Positions 1 through 9,485 of a DNA stretch of 22,405 nucleotides are shown one piece after another. The notes under the pieces are model-generated. The model did not search any database and was not told the origin of the DNA. It saw only the letters and a list, made by a program, of their open reading frames with translations. A program made the translations under genes and the position numbers. Position 1 is the stretch's first letter. Each line of letters starts with the position of its first letter. Source of the DNA: Paramacrobiotus richtersi (taxonomy: Eukaryota; Tardigrada; Eutardigrada; Parachela; Macrobiotidae); contig JAQGAU010000955.1 in assembly GCA_034698045.1 (NCBI GenBank), positions 1 through 22,405 of the forward strand. The letters run 5' to 3'.

Positions 1-263
1 CAGTTCACTTGGGTAAGATGGTTTGAGTACCGGAGAAAGAAGGGGATAGTTTCGAGGGGAAACTGGACAAAACAGAGAAACAGGTTTAAAGATAAGTAGT
101 GTATGGTTAGAATGCCCAAAGCGGATTTGTGTATATTGCGCCGGATGAGGACGATAATTAGGAGGATAATGCCGCAGGTGCAGATGATGTCAATGGGGAC
201 ACTGATTGATATCCACAGCAGAATGTCAGCCGAAGTGGTATTGCGGGTGATGTTGAGTATCAT
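1..263 (-). CDS. Rhodopsin-like GPCR, N-terminal part (runs off left edge)
   Basis: This is the first 87 codons of a seven-transmembrane receptor; the rest lies beyond the window. The start is the ATG at 263-261. Residues 1-12 are a short extracellular tail with two N-glycosylation sequons (N4-I-T and N8-T-T). Residues about 13-39 form a hydrophobic TM1 ending in a basic first intracellular loop (RRNIHKS). Residues about 48-72 form TM2 with an N and a late P (FPLETIPFF). This matches the N-tail, TM1, basic loop, TM2 plan of the complete receptor at 15658-16659 but is far from it in sequence, so it would be a different subfamily member. The frame has no stop up to the edge. It is inferred to be an intronless plasma-membrane receptor like the other; ligand unknown. 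Confidence 0.72.
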   Translation of the reverse strand, partial: MILNITRNTTSADILLWISISVPIDIICTCGIILLIIVLIRRNIHKSALGILTIHYLSLNLFLCFVQFPLETIPFFLRYSNHLTQVN

Positions 264-1890
264 GGTTGGTTGTCAACAGTCAGTCAATAGTTTATCACGC
301 AATTAATACAGCTTCGTTGAACAGAGAATCATCAGACAAATAATCTGTCCCAATTAGCGCTCGAGAGGACTGGAGCTCATGAGCCGCTGTGTGCCATATT
401 GAACTTCAAAGGTCGTCGAACGGCTATGGCCAGGTCTGACAGCAAGTGTTTTATCACTCTCCTTCAAGACCTGTATATCCGATTTACACCCTGCAGGCTG
501 TAGCAAAACTCTCGCAAGCTAAATGCACAAAATTGTTTTATACTTCCACAATGTATCGGTCAGTACATACCAGTTTCGCAGCAGCTCCGGCACAGTGTAC
601 CGTAGCGTCTACCTACTACGTATGGTCGACAACTTGTTTCCCCTAAAATAGTCAGTGTAAATTAACCAATCAACATTACCGGTGTTTGCACGTTGTTGAA
701 TGTTACAAGGCCACCACATATAATCACGTGAGTCATTAGCAATGACGCGACGGAAGCGATTCAACAGACATTTCAGTCTTGATGGGATCAATGCACGGTG
801 ATTACCGGACTATATCTGTACATCGGTTCCCTATAATGATTACGAAGCGGACAATTAAGGGCGCAAATGCCACGTTAAACCGCTGAGCTGAACAATAAAC
901 CCCCGGCGTTCTCTTCCGGTTGTATGCACCTTGTATGTATATGTACATGACCGCTGATTATCAAACATCGTTTCCGTAACGAATCTAAAATTATAGACGC
1001 TTTTGTCGGTTGATTATTGGGCAGTCAGTCTTAATTTAACCTTTAATGGCAGTGGCTTCGATTTAACGCACTGCGGCACATTAAATTTCGTCATCCGTCT
1101 CTGCTAACTCAGCCTTGCGCATATATAATACATTTCTGTGGCAACAGTTAAATCAGGCGAGCGGCGCTTTGTAAGGGATGACAAAGAAACTGGCTGCATG
1201 GCAATAGAATATTCTGTGCTTTCGCTGAAGTCTTTTATTGGTCTTCCTAAAGGTCAACAAGCTGCATTCTCCTGGTGCACTGGGTGTTTTAACTGGATGT
1301 TGGGTGTTCGCGGAACTGATTAAGCAACTGATTTTCACGTGTGCGCCAGTCTTTCATTCAAAGGATGAAGGCCTTGTAAACAGGTAGCCAACCGAACAAG
1401 TGTTTATTGAATGAAAGGGAAGAAAGAAGCAACCTAAACTAAGCACAAAGAGCGGTGCGTCTAGGCGCATTACAGCTAGTCGTTCACCGGTCGCGCATCT
1501 TTGTAAACGGTAAATAAAGAACTTGCTTCCTTTGTGGAAAGAGATTGCTGACGGAAGGGAACATGCGTACTTGTTCCCCATGACGCGTGCGAGCATAATC
1601 TCGGAGATTGTGGGCGCAAGGGTTAACCTGATTTGGGCGAGTGGCGCGTGGGAAAACGGTCTTATATTAAATTCAAACTTTGGTAATGAAAACTGCTGCC
1701 AAGTAAAAATGCGCCACACACAAATGTGAATTACCCATTATTGCATAATACCGAGTAGCGCAACAACCTTTCCACTTTCAGATAAACTGTCAAAAATCGA
1801 ACAGTGACTGAACAGTTTTTTTGCTGGTTGAAACAATCGCTACATCATCAAAATCTTCATACAAGTATGCAGCTCGGCAACCAAAGTTCG
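264..1890. other. Non-coding stretch, nothing supported
   Basis: This stretch is upstream of the left-edge receptor on its strand, so the first few hundred bases should include that gene's promoter, although I see no convincing TATA box. The open frames here (including one of about 120 codons on the minus strand near 1354-1719) have no recognisable domain and no codon pattern I would trust. Confidence 0.4.
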
Positions 1891-2502
1891 ATTTTTTTTT
1901 TCTTTATTGGCAAAAGCCGCAGCAAGACAGAGAGCCAGCGCACAGATACTGCTAAAAATTCGAAATTAAACGTTAAAGAAACAACCAAAATCGTTATCTG
2001 AAACCACGGAACGTGTGGGCAGTGTGCCCAAAACAGAAGCGGCATTTCCCTTAACAACAGCCAAACTAATGCGATGCTTAATGAAAGCGGTCGATCTGGA
2101 CTCTCCCGTTAATTCTCGAATCTTACGTCCGGTGAACTGGATAAGTTCACTGAATGCAGCACCCAGAGTTCCAAACGTTTCAACCGCCAAAGGATAAAAC
2201 AAATAACCACGTTCTTCTAGGAAGGCGTAAGTACGGCGCTTCTTGTTCTCGGCAAGCTGCGTCACATGTCCGGCCGTTCTAGCGCTGCCATTGATGTAGG
2301 AGTCAGCAACCGTATCCCAACACGTAGCATCCCATACGACGGCTTTTCCCTGTCGAACAGGAATTAGCGTCATGCCGTCAGGCCTCTTTCCGTCGACCGT
2401 AGACAATCCGGGGGGTTCCCTTTGGCATGGGTAACCTGCGCTCGTCAATGACCTCTGCATCACGTTGTTCAGCTCAATGTGTCGACTCCACCGTTCGATT
2501 GG
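1891..2502 (-). mobile_element. Non-LTR retrotransposon, 5'-truncated 3' end with poly(A) tail
   Basis: The minus strand encodes the C-terminal part of a reverse-transcriptase polyprotein. Open codons run from about 2502 to 1966 (at least 165 residues). Visible blocks are SRHIELNNVMQRSL, then DGKRPDGMTLIP followed 15 residues later by VVWDATC, then AENKKRRTYAFLEERGYLF, PLAVETFG and RISLAVVKGNAASVLGTLP. I recognise this order from the C-terminal ends of RT proteins that are abundant in aquatic invertebrates. The RPD...DxT pattern fits the restriction-like endonuclease of R2-type elements (inference). After the stop, a 57-base 3'UTR ends in AATAAA (1908-1903) and a run of ten A (1901-1892), a textbook retroposed 3' end. 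Upstream of about 2502 the frame closes and similarity is lost, so the copy is 5' truncated and has no RT core. No target-site duplication was found. Confidence 0.72.
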
Positions 2503-3480
2503 TGATGTTCTTAGTCAACCGCTGCAGCATATTGTGCTGCCGTATGGTTGAGTCTCGGAAACCGTATTCTGCTGCAATGTGTTTTGCATGCAGACAGTTG
2601 AAGAAGTGATCAACGGAGTCAGTTTTTTCTTTCAGTACTCGTATTCTACTATACATGCGCGCGCTTCATCTGACCACACAATTAGTGTGATAACTGATTT
2701 GTAGCGGACCATCGGTTGTTTATTTGACTGTACAGTTAAGGAAAATCGACGAAGAGTGCTTGAGTGAGTCATTACGCTGACAATGATATTCTTGCATTGT
2801 GGGCATCAGTAAACGTAAGTTTATAGGAATTGCGAAAGAGATTTAACGGTTCTATATAGTAGAATGTTACGCGCAGGATTTATGGTAAACAGGATGTGCC
2901 CATGACACTTACGGTATGTGCAAGTGACTCCCTCTAAACACAAAACGGAGATGGACTTGTACGCCAGTTAGCTGTTCCTGCAGCTGATCTCTAGAGATGT
3001 GCTGGGACAATATCCCATGCAATTGTAAGCAGCACTTTGGCAGTTTCGGAAAAAGTTTAAACACTTAACTGACAAAATAAATTCAGTGTTTATCCAAACT
3101 TCTTTTGCCATTACAAGTTTATAACTACCGAAATTCTGAATGTGTGACGACGGTTATAAACGATCCACAGCCGGAAGTACTTTTTTTTGCAGTATGTGAT
3201 CAATTTCTCAAACTTCTGAAGTTTTACTTTAAAATTTAGAATCACACTGTAGAACAATTTGAGCAATAAATAACGAAGAAAATGCTGTGACCTCGAGACC
3301 ATCCATCGCAGCCACGAAAATTATTGCACCATGTTTCCAAGGGCTCTGCACCACATCCTGACTTGTGCTGGAAAGTTAAACATGTCGGGTGGGATGGTCA
3401 TTGGTTTTTGCGTGATGTACTGTAAGTACTTATTAGTCCGGATAGTGGTTTCGTGGGCAGCTGTGGAAAGACTCCCCTTT
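2503..3480. other. Non-coding stretch, nothing supported
   Basis: There is no convincing coding region on either strand. The frames of about 60 codons near 2474-2656 overlap the retrotransposon out of frame and resemble nothing known to me. A short imperfect palindrome (CACAC / GTGTG around AATTA, about 2678-2692) is probably chance. Confidence 0.35.
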
Positions 3481-3488
3481 TTTCCGGT

Positions 3489-3938
3489 TCATGCTTTGTT
3501 TCTTTCCTTTCTGTAGAACGTTTTGTCACACTCGTTCTGTACCTGTACAACGTACTGCTGGAGCTTCTGCCGTATGGTTTCGCTTTCGGTAGCCGCGGCA
3601 AGAGCATGTTAGAGAGTGGCTAGATTCTTTGTAATTAAGTCTTTTCTGGTCATCTCTTCCCTTAATCTCATAGCAAAGGCAGCGATCGTGTTCTTATCCG
3701 AGCATCCATATGAATATCGCACCGTGTTATTAACATGCATGCCTACTGGGCAGGGTTTCGTCTGGCTTCTGTTTGGTGTCGAAAAACGGGACCCTTCTGG
3801 CGGTTTGTTATGACGGGCGATTTCGTCGTACTGTTTATTGTCCATAATCGCAGTTACCGTTGACCTGCAACATAACGCCACAGCAAATGCGTGTACTTTT
3901 TTCTCGGATCGTCGAGTAATTCTGCGAGCTTTCTTCAT
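3489..3938 (-). pseudogene. Unrecognised basic/coiled-coil reading frame, interrupted
   Basis: From the ATG at 3938-3936 a frame of 109 codons ends in TAA at 3611-3609. The same frame then stays open for a further 39 codons to a TGA at 3491-3489. The N-terminus is strongly basic (MKKARRITRRSEKK). The middle contains YDEIARHNKPPEG and SRFSTPNRSQTKPCPVGMHV. The last part of the first segment (AAFAMRLREEMTRKDLITKN) and the segment after the stop (ATESETIRQKLQQYVVQV) have the polar, heptad-like look of a coiled coil. The composition is more protein-like than most frames nearby, and the continuity of character across the stop suggests one former gene. I do not recognise the family. It could be a degenerate host gene or a transposon-encoded protein, or the stop could be the real end with a chance open frame after it. 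An intron removing the stop is not supported, because no donor lies in reach. Confidence 0.3.
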
Positions 3939-4251
3939 TTTCAATCAACGACAAGCACTTGTGCCTACTCATTTTCGAATAACAGGAAATACGGCGCTAA
4001 AGAATCTAGTTTGAACGACGTTCTGATTTTGTTTTGGAGATGCTGATAACAGTTGCAGTAACAGAGCAGTAACTGGAAACTGATGTATTTAGATTGTTTT
4101 ATCTTCATTTCATTTCAATATTCAGAACTTCTGTACAAGAGGGTTTGAACGATTGCTTCTCCGTATATAAGTCTCGATACTGCTTTCTGGTTAACCCAAC
4201 AAGTTCCCGATATCGGACGTTAAGAAGAATCGTGTAGAATATCAGATATAT

Positions 4252-4445
4252 ACAACAACAACAACAACAACAAATTTATTCCTCTGAACATTTCGTTCAG
4301 CAGGGCCATTCGTAGATGAATGGCTTCGCGCCCGATACCAAAAACATTACCAAAGAACAGCCACAAAAAGTACTAAAACTGGAAATTGAGCATCATCCAT
4401 CCAAATCATCGAAAGAATTTTAGAGATCAGTTTTTACGAAAAAAA
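4252..4445 (-). mobile_element. Non-LTR/SINE-type 3' end with (TTG)n tail and stem-loops
   Basis: Read on the minus strand, this segment ends in about seven TTG units (plus-strand ACA repeat, 4252-4273). These are preceded by AATAAA and by two perfect adjacent stem-loops: CTGAAC/GTTCAG (4284-4289 with 4295-4300) and GCCATTC/GAATGGC (4305-4311 with 4318-4324). A stem-loop next to a short tandem-repeat tail is the usual 3' end of several LINE clades and of SINEs that borrow their machinery. The left border is sharp at the ACA repeat. The right border (4445) is a guess, as no coding sequence is recognisable upstream. Confidence 0.5.
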
Positions 4446-5789
4446 AGAAGGAAATGCATAGATTGGCTGAAAGCTTAAAACACCCATGGGCGCACAGATT
4501 GAGGTTTACGAGTGGTATATATTAGTCTACTCAACCCATCTCCTCCAGGATACTCTTGTTCAAGACCTTTACGAAATTCCACTAGTTAGCGACCTAAAAT
4601 CACGGGGCTGCACGGAAGCGTTAATATATGAATTTTCGTATTTTGTTGATGAAGCTGAAACAAAATTAGTATGCGACATACATATGTCACTAAAGCAATT
4701 TTGCAATTGATGTTTTTCGAATAAATACAGTACCTCAAGCATAGTAGCCAGGCATTTGGGGCATTTAAATCCACAAAACTTTTCGCTCTTCCGTTTGTAC
4801 TCCATGTGACATGAAATTATCTCCTTACAAAATTACAGTACCTTTGTTGTAGGTACCATTGGGTGTTCTTATTTTTAAGAGCAGCTGCCAGTGCATCAAG
4901 ACTGCGAGTCAGGGGATGTTCATCAGTGCGTTCGCCCGAACGCACTGTTAAAAAACTGTGGTCGCTTCGGATCTCGGAACGTTTTACCATAGCTAACCAT
5001 TCCTTTGATCGAGAAGATTGTTAAAACTGCTCAAAGACCTCTCTCGCTGCACTAGTCCTCAAGCCAGGGCACTAGAAATGTCTGTAGTTCTTACGAATGC
5101 ATTTCTCTAACGGACGTCGCAATGCAGGGATAACTCATTCTAATAGCGTGCAATATTCATTTTACATGATTGTTGGTAACCTTCAGCTGCCGTGCATTTG
5201 TTAATGCTGCAATAAGGCAAAGCATTTTGTTCCATGGTGACATCGTTTTGGCTGTTAAAAAACTACTTTTCAGCAGTAAATAAAAGTCTTTAAACACCGA
5301 TAAATCCACTGTTCCCGTTAAATACAGAGTCAGCTGGCGTAAACATGATTTGGCAAATTGTTTGTCCTTATTACCCGCTTTTCCGTTTGCTGACTGAAAC
5401 TCCGGTGAGCATTGTGATAACTTGCTCTGCCAGTAAATCAAGCATGTGGTTTACCGTCCCGATAGAGGTCCGTTATACACATTTTCGAAAACCGCATTCA
5501 AGAACAAATGTGTTTTTAATCGGCTGCATGTGGTATGTTCAAAAGGTAACGATTTTTTATGTTCGCAAGATCACTCTTCTGTCGATACAGCACAGCGTAA
5601 AAGCTCCAGAGCGGGAGAAAATTCACTTCGAGGTTTTCCAGAAGTTTCTGAATTGCGACACCGACTTTGAAAAGTTCATCTTCATGTACAAATGTGTTTT
5701 TGCAGACGCTTCGCCGCCAAGAATAATGTTCTGCGTTAAAACTAGTCTTGTTCATTCTTCATCGTTTCATACTTTACGGTTGGTGAAGA
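4446..5789. other. Stretch without a supported gene
   Basis: Frames of 74-192 codons occur on both strands and overlap one another. The longest (plus strand, 5345-5923) runs through the hairpin repeat copy at 5790-5855, which argues against it being a gene. Two minus-strand frames (5157-5441 and 5516-5755) look mildly protein-like but match nothing I know. The segment may be a worn transposon. Confidence 0.3.
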
Positions 5790-5855
5790 TTTCTGTTTTG
5801 AGCGGTATTATTTGTATTCGACAAGAATACTGTAATGCTCCGCTTGAATCAGAAA
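5790..5855 (+). repeat. Hairpin repeat, copy 1 of 4
   Basis: This is a 66-base imperfect palindrome running from TTTCTG to CAGAAA. Inner arms are GTATTC/GAATAC around a 5-base loop; outward there are ATTA/TAAT, GCGG/CCGC and TTTCTG/CAGAAA pairs. The left flank (CATTCTTCATCGTTT ... TACGGTTGG) is shared with the copy at 7903. The copies are inferred to belong to one dispersed family. Confidence 0.75.
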
Positions 5856-6222
5856 ATCAAGACGCCTCCAGACGGCTGGGTTGCAAAAGGTTTGTTCAGC
5901 CACAACTTGATCAGACACTATAATGTGGTCATTGTGGCGTACGAGAGAATACAAACTGAGTCGCTCTTACCAAAACGTATCGAGGCCGTAAGCTATGGTG
6001 CAGATTGCACGCCACCGGGAGATAACCAGAAAGACGACTTCTTAGACCGTAACATAAAATTTTAAAAAGCATTCGGCAGTACCAGTTCCACTAGTCCTCA
6101 TGTTTGTGAACGAGTCACGTACCCGCACCCGCCGCAACTCCATTATATAAGCGCAACCAGCCGCAACTGCATAGTTGCTGGGTAGGACAGCTAGTTAGCT
6201 AGCTGGGCAGGGACATAATACA
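5856..6222. other. Spacer, possible core promoter
   Basis: No gene is supported. A strong TATA-like CATTATATAAGC at 6142-6153 (near-palindromic, so usable on either strand) is followed by a short run of repeated AGCTAGTTAGCTAGCTGG at about 6190-6207. It could be a host core promoter or part of an old LTR; nothing else decides this. Confidence 0.25.
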
Positions 6223-6331
6223 TTAGTTTCCTGAAACGGTATGCACGGAATTCCAGTCCACCTCCTTGAACGTGGCATGGTTAAGGGCCTGCTCCTCCGT
6301 CGTCACCGGCCTCGCCGTCTCCTCATCCGTT
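6223..6331 (-). CDS. Candidate terminal exon of a spliced gene
   Basis: On the minus strand a good 3' splice site (branch-like CTGACTAAG, then TTTTTGCGTTCGATAATTGCAG in two parts) is followed by 36 codons ending in TAA at 6225-6223. The peptide is acidic then mixed: TDEETARPVTTEEQALNHAT, then FKEVDWNSVHTVSGN. Reading phase is 2 (the exon's first base completes a codon). The composition is clearly more protein-like than the other two frames, which are arginine-rich or closed. I cannot name a family or find the preceding exon with confidence; upstream minus-strand sequence at 6453-6644 does not fit in phase. It may be the last exon of a host gene or belong to the gag-like unit near 7.05 kb. No AATAAA follows within about 70 bases. 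Confidence 0.35.
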
Positions 6332-6334
6332 CTG

Positions 6335-7047
6335 CAATTATCGAACGCAAAAACTAGTCAAATCTTAGTCAGAACCGGTCAATTCGGCGAGCTGACACCA
6401 AGTTCTTACTAATACAGCAGAATACCAGCTTGCGGTTTTACGGCATAAAAAGTTAAGAACTGAGAAATAACACAATGGTCATTCCGAAGTAACGAGCAAC
6501 CACATCACCTGTGCAACTGCCCAGAATTCGTACCGGGTCAACGGTACGCCTGCGGTCGAGACGATAAAGCTGTTCTGGTAGCCATTTAGCACGTGCGATA
6601 TTATCATTGCGGGACAACTCCTGCCGGTTGCCCCGTTTACGCATTCAATTTCAGCATGCCTGTTCTCCGTTTCGCATTTGCCTTTTTCCAGTCTACCAGT
6701 TTACGGAATTTGGTGAGAATATTTCGAATATGCAAGACTGACCTGTTCTTTCTCCCTTATCAATGTTTCCTTGCAAAGTCCACGTTCACCCGCCCAATAA
6801 CAGCATGAATATACAAACCATTTATGCCTTTGTCTGTTGCCGCGTTCTGTTTGATGAATTTCAGTTTAACTGTTTCCTTCCAGATATTGTGAACATCACG
6901 GTGCAAAAGACGTTTACTTTTCAACTCCAGCAAACAAAAAAAACATCTTCCGGTATGTTCGGGTAGCTTCAGGCAGTCCGCAGGCACAATCCAGGGAGTT
7001 TTTTAATCCGATTTACCAAAAAAACTATTCGGCAATGGCTCACTTTT
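6335..7047. other. Stretch without a supported gene (possible intron)
   Basis: If the exon at 6223-6331 is real, its intron begins here. Frames of 60-75 codons on both strands overlap and none shows a domain. Confidence 0.25.
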
Positions 7048-7330
7048 CATAAAATTCTTCATCTACTGGCTCGGCATCCAGATCCAGACGCTCAAACTCC
7101 AGAAACTCGGGCTCCTCCGTGTTTTCTCATGGGGTGGTGTGTCCCAATACAGGAGCATCCTTGGGCCCTTGGCGGAGCTTCTTATTGGCAGTGTTCCAGT
7201 AAGACAACTGCCGACCGGGATGATTCGGACAGGCGATCGCAAGGTTAATGTCATCTATATGACCGGCTGCTGACAGTGGGTGTTGGTATCTTCCGCACCA
7301 ACAACCGGCCACTGTAATTCCCTGTCTAAC
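7048..7330 (-). mobile_element. Gag-like retroelement fossil, copy A (broken)
   Basis: This is a short, broken remnant on the minus strand. Its end is an acidic tail containing the block LDLDAEP. Forty-three of 45 bases (7048-7092) are identical to 11610-11654 in a second copy, which carries a CCHC zinc knuckle upstream of the same tail. It is therefore called a gag (nucleocapsid)-like fossil by homology to that copy; the family is uncertain (LTR-type more likely than LINE ORF1). It carries several breaks and no pol is attached. Confidence 0.45.
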
Positions 7331-7902
7331 ACACGAATGAATACCGAGTCTGTAAAATCCACGAACGCAATATTTTCGTTACCAGTACTAACAATCTGTG
7401 CATGATCATGGGGCTACTCAATAATGTCCAAGTCATCTCGAAATAAGGTTCAACTGCCGTAACAAGGAGTTTGCACATTGTTCGTCTTATGTATTTATCT
7501 GGTTCGCCGTTTAGTGTCTGAGCTATTTGGTGATAACCTGTTCGGAGGTTTCTGTAATCTCTTTGTTGACCTACCTGACTTTGTCAGCTTCTCCGCATAT
7601 GACTGAAGCGTATTGTTTGACTCCCAGCATTAAAGTTTGCCCCTGAAAAGGTGCCTTTGTCCCTTTTCAGTTAGTCCAGTTTCGGATGGACATAGATGTT
7701 TATATGATCTGTTTTGAATATCAGTTCTCCTCTGCAGGAAGCTATAGGCAATTTAGGATACATTACCTATACGGTACATGAGCCGTCACGTGTAGTTTAC
7801 ATTATATTAAAATATTCAGTATTTCAACTGCTCTGCTCATAAGCGATCGTGGTACAGTAAGGCACTTCTTACAAGCGTTCTTCATCGTTACGGCTGGCCG
7901 AG
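7331..7902. other. Stretch without a supported gene
   Basis: No open frame of note, repeat or signal was found here beyond the left flank shared with the copy-1 hairpin (about 7875-7902). Confidence 0.3.
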
Positions 7903-7958
7903 TTTCTGTTTTGAGCGGCATTGGCTGTATTCGGCAAGAATACCGCTTGAATCAGAAA
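7903..7958 (+). repeat. Hairpin repeat, copy 2 of 4 (shortened)
   Basis: This is a 56-base version of the family. TTTCTG/CAGAAA, AGCGG/CCGCTT and GTATTC/GAATAC are kept, but about ten bases are lost from the 3' arm, so the middle of the stem no longer pairs. The left flank resembles that of the copy at 5790. Confidence 0.65.
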
Positions 7959-9485
7959 TCGGAAAAATCAGAAATACCGGCACCTATGAAAAGTTTTGCA
8001 GCCATATACAAAAGCAGTATACACATACCATTGAACATGCGTAATACGTGGTTGTCAGAAGCACTAGTGGTGCTGTAAACTTAGTAGTAAATTATGTGCT
8101 GATCATACATATCACACATTCTTACGAACCTTCTCGTAGACATGATGACCTTTGAGTTACTGACATATTTACTAGCCCAAGTTATCGTACACAGCATTTT
8201 TTAACTGAGTTTAAACAACTATTGCCGCTTACATATAACTGTTCAAATAACTGTCAACAGCTATTGCCGACTAGAGCTGACCAGTGACTAAAGCTCGTGT
8301 ATGTGCGGACAACATCCAGTGACGTTGACGGTAGTTGAAGCAGTCGGGGTGTCTGCATTGCACGCGTGCTTTGACCGCAGTTTGGCTAGAATGTGGCAAT
8401 GTTAGTTGAACAATTTTTCTCTGCTTCTCTGCTTTATCGATCTCGTTAATTATGGTCGCTGAGCAACTAGGAGTACGATTAACAGCATCGCTTCGGAGAT
8501 ACCGCTGCATGTGTTGCGGCGCGGTTCGAATCGTCAAAGTAGGAGGTTCTGCTTTGCTGTTTTCTATAATATGCAGGTTGTAAAGAAAACTTTCAACTGC
8601 GTCAACTTTCTGCCTGGTTTGCGAGAGCTACGCTGTGCTGTGGCTGCGTACTGTTCCTTCTGTATACCTGAAACACGTCTGTATTATTTTACGCATTTTT
8701 TTTACTGTGGTTTATAGTGGTTGTTTTATTTGTGTAATCACTGTAATGCCGTATGACTGGTGCGGTTAACCGTCTATCAACTTCGGCTCCTAAATGCCTG
8801 GGTGAGTCGTGATGAATGATACAACGATAATGCATTGTTTACTTGTGGGCAGAATTTTCGTAATATGTAATGTGGAAGAACATAGTTCTGCTGCGGTACT
8901 TGTGCGTACTCTGTAAATCGAGCTGACTGTACTCCCGTTACCTCACGCTCCAGCTAGACATTAGAGGCCTGCTACGGCTTTTCTCCTGCAAGTCAATAAG
9001 AGTATGACCACAGTCCTGTTTGTGATCTCCATGGAAGGACTTTATGCTTTTATACTTTTGCACGCTGTTGAACAGGCCATTTCGCTCCCGTCCATCATAT
9101 CAGATATCGTTGTGCCATCGATTCACGAGAGTGATCTTTTACCGAGAAAACTGGCATGAAACTTTCTACAAGGTGGGCGGTATCTCCGAAGCACCTGGCA
9201 TCCTAGAAGTATTCACTCTACCGATTAAAGTATAAATAATTAAACCGATGTAATAACGATAACAGAAAACGTTTAAGATTACTTTATGCGACAAGATATA
9301 CTTAACTGACTTACCTGAATAAGGTTTTTGCGGTCTTGCTAATTAAAGTTTCTAAGGATGGCACAGCAATCTTATCTAAAATGCGGCAAATCTTTTGAAT
9401 CAGCGAAATGAGGTATTTTCCACAAGCCACGCTGTCGGTTTCTTTAAAGGCGCACTTCACATCGGTTCTTTCGCTCGCACAGGAG
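7959..9485. other. Stretch without a supported gene
   Basis: Frames reach 88 codons at most and show no domain. One 51-codon plus-strand frame (9004-9159) is hydrophobic with a membrane-segment look (VLFVISMEGLYAFILLHAV) but stands alone. The right end could hold the downstream LTR of the fossil starting at 9486, but I could not find a pair of LTRs by eye. Confidence 0.3.

Noticed and set aside
1354-1719. 121-codon minus-strand frame
   Set aside because: No domain, no signal, and an open plus-strand frame over the same bases; nothing raises it above chance.
4163-4170. TATATAAG as a promoter
   Set aside because: No gene follows on the plus strand, so it was left as an isolated AT word.
5345-5923. 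192-codon plus-strand open frame, the longest after the complete receptor
   Set aside because: It runs straight through a hairpin repeat copy, has no domain, and two protein-like frames lie opposite it.
9004-9159. 51-codon hydrophobic frame as a receptor remnant or small membrane protein
   Set aside because: Only one or two membrane-like segments, no receptor motif and no supporting context.
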